A DNA stretch of 64,000 nucleotides, from assembly GCA_030248065.1 (NCBI GenBank), contig JASAMV010002558.1, forward strand, positions 1 through 64,000. The letters are read 5' to 3'. Each line of letters begins with the position of its first letter. The stretch's first letter is position 1. The position numbers and the translations under genes are program-made. Shown piece by piece: positions 19,409 through 32,839 of this stretch. The DNA comes from Rhynchonema sp. JSB1_4. Taxonomy: Eukaryota > Nematoda > Chromadorea > Monhysterida > Xyalidae. Below the pieces are notes generated by a model that saw only the letters and a program-made list of their open reading frames with translations, did not search any database and had not been told where the DNA came from.

Positions 19409-21930
19409 CTCAAGAAACATGCGCATAGCGCATGCATGCAGATGTTAGCGCGTGCACATTTCTACCTGGGGGCCCAGGGGGCCCAACGCTTTTTCACATG
19501 CATTTCTACCTGGGGGCCCAGGGGGCCCAAAGCTTGCGAGGCCCACCCTGTGGCTAGGCCCTATGGGCCCCCTGGGCCCTCTGGGCCCCCAGGCAGTTAT
19601 GCCACACGATTGGCCCGGTTTTGAATGCACGCCACGGTTAATTCGTGGGTCCTGTTTGGTACTACCTATGTATTTCCTCTTTATTCAAAGTGCAAATGCA
19701 GTGTGCCCATTTTTGTTTCAATTTCAAAAAATTTAGAACGCAACAAGTCACGAGTTACTACGAAATTTTTACGAAAGAAAGAATAATGCTGTTGGTTTTA
19801 GCATCAGCGAGGAAAGAGCTCATAGAGTCTTTTATCATGCTCACTTTGGGAGCGTGATGAAAATGAAAACACAAGAATGAACGAAAATTGATGGTCAAGC
19901 GCTACGATTTTAGATTAGCAAGCAGGAAATATGTATTATTTCTCCATTGGTGCGGCCAGATGGTTTGCGTTCAGCTCTGTAGTCAATGATATGAACCTGT
20001 TTTTGAACGAAAATCCAATTCTTGGCGTTACAGTACAACTCCGTAATCATTTATGCGCATCTTTTGCTGCAAAACGCCATATCCGAAGGAGTGAGATTTT
20101 CACTTCGCTATTCACAGAAGAAACAGATCCCCAGATAAAGGGGTGTGGAGGGAACTATGTAAGAAACGTTGCCTGCTTTCTTACATTGTCTGTATATGGT
20201 ACAGATACAGAAAACCCACTGGTTACAACGGCTAATACTTGGTCGTCTGTTTGCACCCAATTGTGACATTAAGCTGCGATTGTCATACACGGCAGCCATA
20301 AGCCACAGCAGTCTTAAGTGAGAATTAGATAATAGCCGGGTAACATCAAAGAGCAGCTAATGCGCTATATACCAGGCCCCAGACCTGAGCTCGCTTGGCT
20401 TGATAATGATGTCGTCAGCCTTTAGGCGCGTTCTGCGAGGTTTTCGGGCTGGGTGTTTATGTTTGCGGCTTGGTGGGGTATCAGATTGTGCTTTTTGTCT
20501 TCATTTTTGCGATCCACACACACACACTCAGATTTTACGAGCCGTCTTATTTCAGTTATAACGACGCGACAACAAAACGTCCGAAATATTATCTATGTGA
20601 CTCTGGTTGAGATCGTGATGAAAATTGTCACGTCAAAGGATTTTTTGAACCAAATCAAAACTCCTGATCTTTTTGGTTGCGAAAGACCATCGTGCTGTAA
20701 ACTGCGTTTGTCCACAACGGACCGCTTACTACTATGCTCCATTTGTTTTGTGTTCCCTCTGTCATATGTTTTGCGTGAGGTTCTACATCATAAACTCTGA
20801 TTGACTCCTTAGGGTGTCCATAAAATTCTTGCTCGGGCGCCAATGCTTTCTAACCAGCTTTCTAGCCACACTGTACATATGAAGGGAACTTGCTTGACGT
20901 TTGCTTCTTTGTCTCACTTCTATCGATGTTTTCCTTGGTCAAGCGCCGATAGAAGCTAATATCTACCAGATTGTACAGCTTACAAGATGTTTGCGCGCTT
21001 TTTTTTGATTTGGTAACACACAAAGACCGAGACAGGCCCGCTTGATGGTGACAGCCTTGTCTCACACTCACAGACAAGCGCATTTATCGAAAATATTTGG
21101 CACTTTCTTCGTCTTGTTTTTCATCGTTTCCTCTCCACTTTCCAGTCGGACGTTCATGTTAAACGTCAAGCACAAAAAACTGACGAACCACAATTCACGG
21201 CTCAGTCGTAAAGCGCACTCGCTTATTTTGCGTCACACACAACATGAAAGTGCTACCTTCCAGGCATCCCACCATGAACGTCAAACATCAACTTTTTATC
21301 GTAACCTCCCCTGCCACGGTGACAGGCTGGTCTTATCCGCCTGATTAAGCTATTGTTCCAACGCCAAACGTCTTGGTTCTCATGTGTGCTTGCATGTCAC
21401 AACATTACCCTTGTGGATTCCGTGCGCTCTCATCTTTTTCGTTTGTTTATGCGCTTGTACTACAGAAATTGTTGGTCTATGCGGACGCGAAAAGCACAAA
21501 AACAGTTCGGTGTCTGGTTATGGCAGTTTTGGTTACAAGTTCACATTGAAGGTTATATGGTATGATGGACAACAGATTCTGGTACCCAACCGTGGTAGCC
21601 CGATAACCTAAAAAGTGCCGATTTGGGAAAGCGGCTTCGGTCATACATACGACTTTCGGGGCATGAGACGTTCTCTCTTAACTTGCGAACAGTTTTGCTC
21701 TCTCCAAGTTACAACCATGGCTTTTTTGCATGTCTTCATTTGTCGTCGCAAATACTGTGACTTGCCTGGTAGTTACTGTTGTAGGTTTGCTAAATGTCAC
21801 GTAATTTTCTTGTTTGCTCGTGCTAATGATCTATACGCAATATACTGAATTCTACTCACAGTATGTACCTTAATTTTTTCACGTCATGCTGATTGATTAA
21901 AGCTTTCGATTTGTGCAATTCCAAAAAGAA

Positions 21931-21952
21931 AAGGCACTTTTGGGCCACCCTG
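21931..21952 (-). mobile_element. Fragment of the ACAGGGTGGCC MITE family
   Basis: The inverse reads ACAGGGTGGCCCAAAAGTGC, matching the terminal sequence of the small MITEs found in the LAR introns. No partner end was found. Confidence 0.5.
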
Positions 21953-24900
21953 TCGATCGGCAACAAAAAGTTCTTGTGTTTACAGTGCATGCGTCTCCCA
22001 GGGAGTCGCGCACGCGCAATGTCATGGATGGACCACGTCGGCTTTATCTTTTCACCCTTCGTTCATGGTGGTGAGTCCGTGAGAGTAAAACGAGATCACA
22101 GCAATTGTCTCGTGGAACCGTTGAAATAACCATTTTAAAGACGCTGTTTGCCAGACATTTGAAGAACAAACTGCGGGATCTATGAAACGACTCCCATTTT
22201 CGTGTTTGTTCCTCCAGAGGCAAGCAGAGGGGACATGGTTGGCCATTTGACGACCACAAATGGTCTTTTCTTCTTATTTTTTTGTTCTCAACTGTTCCCT
22301 TCACCACACTTTGTGGGCAAAGTTTTTTCGGGCGGCATCCGCGTGGGAGTACTACCGTCGTGCCGGATCACATGTGTTTTTGGAGCCCGCACTCACAAAG
22401 TGACGCAAAAGTACCTTTCAACTGACATGTACACAATGCTTATTATATGCAGGAAAGGTACTTTTGCACCACACTGTATGATAGTGTCGCCTACCATTCT
22501 TTTTGTGGCGCTTTTAGGAAATTGCCGCTTGAGACCCCGTAGCACCCACCACTAGCCAGCTGCCGAGCCATTTTTAACAGCAGAAAATTTGTGTGGACAT
22601 AAAAATAGATAACTCTTAACTCTGCCGAAGTTTGCCTTTCCGCCCGGTCCGCAAAGTTATGCCCTGAAGGCATACTATATGCTAACACAGTTGTTTGACA
22701 ATTCCTCAAAAGGGTTCGAGTTTTATTTTGTGTTGCATTAGAAGTTGAATTTCGACTTTCCATGGTTTAAACCGAGAGCCCTTTTTTGAAGTGACATCAG
22801 ACCAATGAACGGTCTGATTAGCTTAAAACTTCGCAGAAAGCTTCACCACAGAATATTTTTTGCATTGGACTTGAAAATGAGCCGCATAAACGGTCTCATT
22901 CAAACTAAGCTCCATCTATCTACATATATAGGGCACAATATCAGCACTGCGTACAGGCGCACGCGATCTATTACCCCCGCCGATTCGGCCTTATCAGATG
23001 TGCGTGCAAAACTTTTCCCGAACGCGCACTTTGTGAATCGTCGAAAGATGTCCATGGAGAATGTCAGACTAAACGGAAACTTCGTGAGGTCTGGCTACCA
23101 GTGGACATGGTAACGACAGTTTCGCAGCTGTACTGCTCGCTGTTCTGTCTTTACGGGGAGGTTACGATAACGTGACATTTTGCATGACAGTGACTGAAGA
23201 TTACGGCTACCTATACAACACCCACTTGTAGCCTTGCGCCATTTGTTATACAGTAGTTTGCTTAGTGTACGTATATGTATTCGTAAGTCAGAGATTTCGA
23301 CTCCCACATTCCAGACAGGTCACCAGGAAAATGTTTACGTTTTCCATGTGCCAAAGCGCTATGAAAGTATGAAGCTTTGCTGGGATGAGAATGTGGGACA
23401 CAACTTTCTCTGATCCAGCGGCGACCATCAATATACATACGTTTTTTTCAAAATAACACTTCTACCGCAAATATTGTCGCAGTTCTTCTGCACGATTTTT
23501 ATTTATGATTCTGCGTTTGCGGAACTTTCGCGGCATCCCACAAGCTCCTGTACCTATTTTCATGCAAATACCACGGTTCAAAATTTATAGAATCCAGGTC
23601 ATGGAGGGCCGACCTCAAACCGAACCCCCATGTTTACTGGGGACAAGTTGGATGTGGCATGGTTAACGTCATGTAGATAAAGCATAATTTTAGATTAACT
23701 CGTGCAAATTACGGTAGCCAGTAGGAACAGAACTCATGACATTCGAGCCACGAGCTAATCTCGGCAGCATAAATAGTGAACATTTTCGTTTACGATCACA
23801 TTGTTATGAGACTGTTCCTGAGCGGTACGCGTTCTGCAAACGGTGCGTACATGGGCTCGCTGACTCAGTCAGAAGTCATTACGATATCGGTTCGAAACTG
23901 AAGCATCTTATGTCACGCATGACTACAGTAAGCCTTACGGTGTACGGTATTGATGGGTAAGCACTGTTAGATGTGTGCACTTCTGCATACAGTGTAAGGT
24001 ACCAAGTGACGTGACATTTGGCATCAGGCATATCGTTCCACCGTGAGCATTTCCTTATGATTTAATACAACGATTACGCGAAATATATTTTGGATAATAA
24101 AATTTCTGGCCGTAACACGTTCATTTTGCCGCAGCTTTCACAAGAAAGACTGCCGCTCAGCTTAATCGCTGCGTTCTGTGGATTGCTTCCAAGGAATTAC
24201 AATTTGTGAATAATTTTCCAGTTGTTATTCTGGTCTTGGTTATAAATTTCGGAAAGTGAGCAATTTTTAATCTAAGAAACCCCACCGAAGTTTTTCGCCG
24301 TTCTTTGTGAGTGCACGCATACTAAGCGGACCATCTGCCATTATTTATTTCTTGCTGCAAGTACATACATACTATAATAGTTAGATTTATAGTTTTTATT
24401 CATTTATTATTCTTTGCTGTGCGCGCGTCTGTTACTGACATACCCGAACATAAAACACAAGAACACACATGTTTATGCTTGTTCGTGCTTTGCTAACAGT
24501 TTATTGCTGACACAAAGATTCGGGCGTGTCCCGAACCCAAGATTGATTATGGAAAACTGCTTACACCTTGGAGCTTTATGTTCTGCTGTTTTGATGCGAA
24601 ATACATCTTCAAATGAAATGCTCTCGTATAATATACGAGCGGGCCATGCAGTTTTTGTCTTTGTGACCAAGATGATCATGTTTGTGTGTTCTGTCTGAGC
24701 TTCCTGGCTACTATCACATATACTGTATATGTACATACGTCAAAGAAAGAGAACTCTTTTTCATATGGGAGGAGGATGGCATGATGACAAATGGGTATGG
24801 ATAAACAAGTCTAAGCTTATGTAGGTATAATACTATGGCACTACACCTGCAAACATGCTTGTAGTAGCTTTTGTATCATAGATGTTTTACCAATGTTTTA

Positions 24901-27349
24901 CGTACACGCTTTATTTATATTTTCACCTTATATCTTTTCTCCGAAGCAGGCTGTAGGTTAATTTTCAAATTTACTTGTCGTTCAGTGGGTATAGTATAGT
25001 TGTAAAAGATTGTATAACGATGTCGCAATTTTAGCTTCATACAGGTTTTATGCTGGGCCGACGGAAATCGTATGCTTCACATAAAGTTGACCACAAGGAG
25101 CCAAAATTTCCAAAGTATACACGTATCGTCTCGCCACTATTACGTAGCCGGGTCACGTTTTGGGCAGCTGCCTCTGCACTGGTCAGCTACAACCTGCTCC
25201 TATGACAGTTACAGTGTGACCATAAAGTATCTCCCTTTGGACAGGTTCGCGAAGTACACAATACTTTTCGCCCACTCTGTGTGTTTGAAAGTTTTTACTA
25301 CTTTTGTACACATAATATGAGTTACATAGTTCATTCGGCGCTGTTTTGTTTGCAGCCAGTGTTGTCTGCAACGAAGTAACCCAATCCAGAGTCTGAGTTC
25401 TCAAAATGAGCTTTGAGCCCCGTCAGTTTGGAATTAACGTTCCGTAACGAATGACTTTAATTTTTATCCCGCCCACTCCCTCCAAGGCCGCGGGTGCAAA
25501 CTTTGAGTTCGAAACTTTACTTTAACATGGCACGTAAATTAAATCGTAACCGAGGTAGTCACAAGTGGACTAGGTTGTTCATGACAGAAGCTGCAATCCT
25601 CTCCTCCATGTCAGCAGCATTATGAACCATCTGCTAATTTTTCAGAGGCATTGGCGCCTGTGAGTCGGCTTTTTGGTCATAAAGTAGAGCCCTGAATACG
25701 AACCATCCTTTTGTATCTGCTTGTGGTTCACCAGGCTTCATTAAAAGCCACGTCCAATTTCGTTACGTGTGTGACTGGCTGCTTCAGTGTTTTCGTTCAT
25801 GAACCTCTCTCGGTCGACTGTGAAACATCAAAAAGATATTCTGATGTTTCATGGCACCAAGGAACAAAAACCTTTTTACACCGGAAGCCAGCTTTCAAAC
25901 GGCACGTTCACAAAATTCATTCTCCTTCAAATTTTTTTATTTGCGTTTTGTGGCGGGAACGAATACAAATTAATCCAATGACACGTCATACGTCGTGCGT
26001 GTCCTCCTAACTTTTGAACCCTTTGGTGTTCCTTTAAATGTTGGTTGTTGTTTTCGTGCGGCACTGTTGCGTGTGCCAATGTTGCAAGAGCACATTAAGC
26101 ATAGCGAAAGTATAGCAACGCTTCAAAGTTAGAAAATTTATAAAGTGGTCAGGTGCCTTTACAGTTGTTTAGAAACTACGGGAGAAAAGCATGTGCAATC
26201 TGTAAGGATCCCATCCATTAATGTTATTTTTAACGACTGATGCTTAACAACGATATCGTTGAACTTTTGCTGACCGACAATCCCGAAGGACAGTACAGCG
26301 TTCGGTTCTGCCTGGCACTTCGTTCTTCCCAGATGTGTAACATGTTACCTAAGGGTGGCCACGACCTTGGCTGAATGTCCCAAACTCATTGCTACCCAAA
26401 CACAGAACCTGACTCATTACAGTAGTCGTTTGTCCCTGGTCTATTGCAAACGGATAATAACTTGGCGCACATGCACGCATGAATCCTGTCACGAAGCTTT
26501 CTTGTTCCATGTGTATTTTTAAATTTGCAGTTTTGCACAGTTCGAGCCAATTCTGGTGACATGAAAACGTTAGAGCATAAATGCCTGCCAAGTGCTCATT
26601 GTCCGGGTACGGTGAAAACGAAAGTACCACCAGCATCACTTTGTGCTTTAGTTATAGGTACACACAATAGAATAACCTGTTGTTTGTTGTGTGTCTTATA
26701 AACGTTCTATGTAGAGTAAAGTAAAATGAGTGTCCAAAAGAGCATGGAGTGCCATCATGGAGTCAAAGCACATGTCATTTTGTGGTGCAAGTACAAACAT
26801 GGGGCGACAACAAAACTGTTAAGCCTGCCCGGCCCGGCTTACATACTTAATGAATACAGAGGCCATAAGTTTAGGGTGTACTCGCACGTGCTCAAACAGA
26901 CAACATGACCGAGACAATATTTACGTATGCGCGTGTCTCACTGTTTCCGAACCGTGTGAGAGCATCCCTGCGCGATTTTTAGGGTCCCATATTTTTAAGA
27001 TTGGAGCACTTTTTCTGTTAGGTACCCTTGAAGGTTACATGTTACTCCTTACGAACTCATGTGTGTCGCTCTCGTGACAGGAACATAATGAATTCTCAGC
27101 AACCCTGTCCAACCACACTTGGTCACAGGCTTGCATGCGGCCTATTTTGTTATCATGCCGTTTGCTGTTGCTGCTGCGATGTTTTTTCGGCGCTCTTCTC
27201 CAGCCATGCGCTTGTTCTTGACTCCTTGACCTCTCGCCAAGCCAACTGTGTCTGCTTTCGCAACACTGGCTTGTTAGGCCATGCACCACGTGACCAAATG
27301 CGACATTCATTGCTTCTTTGCATCATGAACAGTACTTAGCAGTTAGCAG

Positions 27350-27420
27350 TCACTCATTGGGAAGAAAGGATGGTTTCGAAGTCACACATTGAAGTGTGCT
27401 CTTGTGAAGCCACGAAATTT
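27350..27420 (+). mobile_element. Diverged fragment of the CTCACTGGGAAGAA element
   Basis: TTGGGAAGAAAGGATGGTTT followed by a CACACATTGAAGTGTG palindrome parallels the left end of the 13522-14780 element (TIR, then ACACAT...ATGTGT palindromes). Confidence 0.5.
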
Positions 27421-30400
27421 TCGAAACTCATCTATGTATCTGCAGTATGTATCAACAGCATGTAGGTACAATTGTGGAATTTCCAATTGTAGTATTTACT
27501 TTGCGAGCGCTGTGTTTCTCGGATCAGACAATGTTGCATTGCTGCACTGCACATTGCATGCTAATTAACAATACAGGGCGTAACTCACTATCTAACGTTC
27601 ATATTGCACAACTTTTCTTCCGAGGAACAGTTTGGTTTCAAATTTCATCTATGCCAATCGCAGCGCATTGTAACGTCACGTCACGAAAGATGAATTAATC
27701 AGCTCCCAAGTGCCCGCGCAAAGACACTGAAGGAATGTGTCGATGTAAAACGGTTCGGTAACATTAAATCTGAACGTTTCACAGGGCAGAGAGTCAAGAC
27801 TTTGAACTCATCAAACAACAGTTTGCCCTGTGCGGTTTTTCCACAATATTTTTCCCATTTTACATTGTCGTCTGTGCTGCCGCAATTCTGCGGTCAAACC
27901 TCACAGTAATTACGATATGTCAAACGTCACGTGTTTTCTGCGCTACACCTTTCTGAATGCTTCAAAATGCTTTAAGCATGAAATTCATGACAATTGAAGA
28001 TACGCATCTACACAACAACCCCCATCCGATGTCACATTTCACTGTATGTTTGTGTAGCACCCATCGGCTTTGATTAGTGGGCACTGACAGTGTATGCCAA
28101 TTTCTAAACCGCACACCGACACCGATACACTCGCAAGTCGATCAATTACACAGCGTGGCCAAGAAGTTGTGTCTTTGGCGAGCTGCGAAGTTGACAGAGT
28201 TTTTGGTCCACCCTACTGCATGGGGTTGGGCGGGTTTCCGCACTGAATCTGTCACTTGAATTTTCGTCCCATCTCTTGCACCAAAATCGGGGCTGGCGTG
28301 TTTTTTTGCTTACCCGTGGCGCCATAAACAAAAAACATGCCAAAGTTCCATACGATACTCACAGATGTTGTAAAATATTGCACACACCAACGTGCTTTAC
28401 AGATTATAAACACGTGTTTGCGGCTTTTGCATATGCATCGCTAAAGTGGCTAATCGGCTTTTTCGCTTTCTGTTCTTAAATACCCAAAGTGATTAAATCG
28501 TTTGATTATCACGAAAAATGTCACGCGATTTCTTGTAGAACCTCGTGTGGATTTTGAACGTGACATTGGATGTGATATCTGAGGCATTTCCCAGGCTGCC
28601 TCTAATCGCTGGGCTGGGTTTTGCCACTCAGGCGAACCCGTGCGCGGTGAACTCAATCTCTTTTCTCATCATAATAACTCTTCTTTTTCAACGTTATTGA
28701 TAGCAAAAATTGCCCTCTCACTTTTTATTGCTGTTAAAATAGACCGAAAATGCCAATTTTCGCAGGGTTTTCAGCTAAATTCGAAAAAGAAATCATCTTT
28801 CCCCAATAAACGCAGTTGAAAAAAACCATTCGTTCATTCAATATTACATATCCGTAACCCAATTTCACACGCTCTGACAGCTTTCCAGTCTGAAATTGAC
28901 ACCACAAAGCATTTTGTGCGTTGTTTGTTGCACAACTGTTTGTGATGATTTTTATTTATTTGATTTTTGCTTGTCTTTCGGAATGTCTCTTCAAAACTAC
29001 AGCAAGCAAACCCACATTACACAGCAGCGTCTTTATGGCGTTTTCGTGCCAGTTTCAAGTTCAGATTTTGTATCGCTGAAGATCCCAAACCTTGTGCGAT
29101 GACTCAAAGATCAAATATTAGCGTTTTATTTTGGACGCACCAAAAAAGTATGTGATTATTTTTTCAACAGTCATCAGCATGTTTTTATCCAATGCAAAAG
29201 GGATTTCTGATCCGAAATTCTTCCGATCACTGTGTGGCCCAAAAACATTGTTCCAGTTTCTGGTATGTACCTCAGCGAACACGACGGAACTTCGTAGTCC
29301 CCCAATAACAAAAAATTGTCGATTGTAAAAAAATAATACCACCATTTTTGTGTATTTGTTGACTTTACATCCGTCTTCATTTCTCATGTTGGATGGAAAA
29401 AGCATGCCGAAAATTTGACGCATCGTCTTTTTCGTTTTTGTCGTCTATTTATCGCTTTCCAAGCAAAGTACTCATTGTTTGATCGTGCTTTTCATGTTTT
29501 ACCGCCAATATCTTTACGAACGAATTATTCAGGGCCAAACTTAGCCCATAATCGGGTACACTAAAAACCGCTCAACACTGTGCTGTGCACAATACCGTTT
29601 TTATGCTTTGTTTGCTGATCGTCACATTTGCAAACGTGACAAACTGCGCATACTCAAGTCCACCTACGGGAGAGGTGCGTCTTTCAACCCGCGCAATCTA
29701 TCCCTTGTGCTTGGATTTCTTGATAATTGACGGTTTTTTTGCATTCTATGTTCCATTTAAAACAAATGTTTGAAACTGTCCGCATTTACGTGATTCGCAT
29801 GTTCCAATTGATTAATGTTTCCTTTTTTGTAGCCGTCTCATCAAAAGCATTTTGCTCCAATCGAATGTTCGCCGTTTACTTATGAAATTATCTAGTCTTA
29901 ACAAGTTAATTCCCATTGGTTCATGTTGCATGCCAACCTATCGCGCCCTAATATGATAACCGGAACGTTATAAGGCCTACAGATGCACTATGCCAAAGTT
30001 AGTGCGTATTGAAGTTGACGTTTCCATGATTGTCAAGTTTTAGGGAATAAACCGACCGGCAGCCTAATTTAAACTCGGTACCTGATAAATTCATCATATT
30101 TGTGACGGGCAGGTAAACTAAAACAGACAGACAATGCCTATTTATGCATCATCGTGTTGTTTGTTACTTTTCAGGCACCGTCAGAGACCTGCACATCAAA
30201 TATATGTGGGCGTAACGTCATATTACGGCTTAAAATTGATGTCCTACAATAATCAAATTAGATTCAAACCCATTACCTTAATACGCGTCGTCGGCGAAAT
30301 AAACTAAATAACACAAAAAAGGAATGACTTAACGTTAAAAAGGACACCCTTTACTCGAACACAAAAACTACGACTTGCCAGTACCATCTATGCGACAGCA

Positions 30401-30741
30401 GACATCCGACATCCGACTCTCTTTGAAAATCGACACTTTTAATATCCGGTGCTAGTAGTACCCATACCTCTGTTACGGACATTACGAAAGCAGCCTGTTC
30501 AAGTGAGTGATTTTAATGATTTTGTGTCATTTTAGCGGTTTCCAAGAAATGCGATCTTTCGAGCTTTCAACCTTTTTCTACATTGATACGACAGTAAAAG
30601 TTTGGAAGAATTTGCCACACCTCATCCGGTGATAAAACTGTTGCACAAACACGTTCGACAGTGTCGCTGAATCTTAGCATTAGTCAGTATTTGGTCCCCA
30701 ACAGTCAATAGCAAAAACTTTGAACCCGCTAGGGCCTGGGG

Positions 30742-30786
30742 TTCAGGCCACTGGGTCCCGGGTAACCCGGGACCCAGTGGCCTGAA
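30742..30786. repeat. Perfect 45-bp hairpin (22-bp stem, 1-nt loop)
   Basis: The arm TTCAGGCCACTGGGTCCCGG...T is followed by one A and then by its exact inverse. Pairing resumes imperfectly outside (AGGGCCT near 30731 with AGGCCC near 30796). It is GC-rich in an AT-richer neighbourhood. It could be a small palindromic transposon or a hairpin RNA source; nothing else defines it. Confidence 0.95.
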
Positions 30787-32746
30787 CGCCGCGTAAGGCC
30801 CAAGCAGCTCTGTGGTCCCTGATTTTAAGAACCTCAATCGGTCAATATTTGGCGGTTGGGGCTCATTTTGACTTTTCAGTCCTGATTTGAATCGCGTGTC
30901 GTTTTAACTCGCTATATATTTGACAACAATATACCCAACATGCCATATAAGAGAGCGTCTTGCCGAGTTCTACTAAATCAATGTAGCAAACGGCGGCAGC
31001 ACCTGTTTTCAAGCAGAAACCCGGCACCCAATGGACCAAGCAGTTTTTTCACCGAATGTTTTATGGCCCGTTCCATCACATCCTTTGGCTGTTGTGGCAC
31101 CACACCTCACACTTGAGGTGCACAGCAGCTGGAGAAAGACCGATTGGCTGCGAAAATGTGGGGTGCTGGTGTACGGGAAAAGCGTCCTATTTTCGCCAAT
31201 ATACACTTTGAACACTGACACTGAAACACTTTACGAGAGTGTGAAGTCTCAATAAACATCCCATCCACCGGAACATTGTTTATTCAGTTGTTGCCCGCCA
31301 AAAAGTAGTGTACCTAAATGGTTGAGTCAATCGCACTCTAAGTTTATATCCAACGTTGATAGGCAATTTGTCTTGCTCACCATTTTTTGTTTTTCGGAAC
31401 AAAATCTGAAAACAGTTGTGCTGGAAAGATCGCGTTTCGCTGTTGTTTCGTTTTTTTGAAAGTCCGTCGTTTTTTGTTCGGCGTTTGCTGAGATTGACAA
31501 GACCTAGTGAACGCACCAACATCGGACTTTATTAATTCCTCTTTTTTCTTTATAATGTTTGAGCTGTATTTTCATGTTTACAACGTTTTATGTGACCGTC
31601 GTGCGTTATTGTGATATCAGCGGCAAGTGACCGACCACGCTAAAATTCCATGACACCAGCCCCACTGTGGTCTGTAAAATACGAATAGGTTGCGTGCGAA
31701 TTTTTATCCGACAGCAATAAAATTGAACGCTCGAAAATTGGCGTCATCACGTCTGGCCCTATTTTGAAATTTTTGGGCTCTGTATGACTTAAACAAATGC
31801 CTTAAATGACACTTAAAGTTGCAGTCCCCAACATTATGTTGGGAGTGACTAAGCCCGAAACGTTCAGGCAATAACCGTTTCATATTTTCCAACTAATCCC
31901 CCACCCACCCTTCAAGCCCTATAATTTATCAGGCTTATGTTTGTGTGATTAGACAACTGCTTGTCTTACTGACGCTCAGCGCATACGTTCATTATTATGT
32001 CACTTGCACATCTACAGGGATACTCTATGACAACATGTAATAGTTGTGAATTTTTAGGTCCTATTCATGTGTTACAAGCATTCCCAAGCCTCAAATCTCC
32101 TTGTATGTATAGTTCTAAGGTTTCATTCTATTCCGATGAATGCACTTCTTTAACACACATTGTACTCAAATACATATTCATTCGAGGAGATAAACTAGCC
32201 ATATCATGCTACTGGAGGCAGTGTGCACGCGCGAGCATTTCAAAGTCAAGAAAGGCGCGTCCCGAATTTGTAAGTATACGAAACCATGCCTGACCGACTG
32301 ACCACTAAAAACCACCAACATTTGCGCTTATCACATGTGCTGCCCATCAGAGTTCCATAAATTTCAAGTTGCTACTATGCTTCATTTGATGGGTAACTTT
32401 GTATCTCGAGTGCGCATGCACGCACAGCTGCTGCGGCATTGGGCATTTCAAATGCTATTAACTTTGAAACGGACGCTTTTTAGTGGTCATTTTTAACTCT
32501 TGTTACACTTACACGCTTACAGCTGAAGTGACGGGCTGACCATTACGCGAGCAGCTGGTCACAACGCGCCAGCAATTTAGTTTTCTTTAATCCATTTGCC
32601 TTGAGCCGCACTTCATACAGGAACTAAAAGTCGAGACTCGAATTCGAAGCAACTCTTGAATTGTTTGATCGGCATCGGAATTTCAGTCCCAAGCCTCTAA
32701 CTGTGGCTTTGTGCCTTTCAACTTGATTGTGACCAGCGCGCCAAAA
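30787..32746. other. Intergenic stretch, nothing recognised
   Basis: No domain-bearing frame, RNA gene or clear repeat seen. Confidence 0.5.
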
Positions 32747-32839
32747 GATAAGGAAGGTCTGACCGCCCTGCACTGGGCACTGGAGACCACACAGTTGTGT
32801 GTGGTCATACAGTGTGAGCGAAATGTAGAACACCGTAAC
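32747..32839 (+). pseudogene. Isolated ankyrin-repeat-like coding fragment
   Basis: One 31-residue stretch begins DKEGLTALHWALETTQL and continues CVV, matching the ankyrin consensus at Asp1, Gly4, Thr6, Leu8, His9, Ala11, Leu17, Val19 and Val20. The second half of the repeat is poor. No neighbouring ankyrin repeat or clear splice sites are visible. It may be a decayed exon, a lone exon of an unseen gene, or chance. Confidence 0.25.

Larger units (their letters stand above)
17854..19615. mobile_element. About 1.74-kb element with GGGCCC-rich TIRs flanked by an 11-bp direct repeat
   Basis: The left end from 17865 (ATAACTACCTGGGGGCCC, then further GGGCCC units to about 17912) and the right end to 19600 are inverted copies over about 46 bp with few mismatches. 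CACGATTGGCC flanks both sides (17854-17864 and 19605-19615), as expected for a target-site duplication of about 9-11 bp, or 9 bp if the GGC is part of the TIR. That size would fit Mutator-like elements. Further GGGCCC-rich inverted pieces occur inside (18046-18070, 18143-18170, 19466-19530). The body holds a second element (18361-18885) and a minus-strand exon-like ORF. No transposase was recognised. Confidence 0.7.
19616..30741. other. Long gene-poor region with transposon fragments
   Basis: I found no exon with a recognisable domain in these 11 kb. Frames up to about 117 codons overlap on both strands. Recognised pieces are an ACAGGGTGGCCC-type MITE end at 21931-21952 and a diverged relative of the CTCACTGGGAAGAA element near 27350-27420 (TTGGGAAGAAAGGATGGTTT with a CACACATTGAAGTGTG palindrome). 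Confidence 0.5.
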
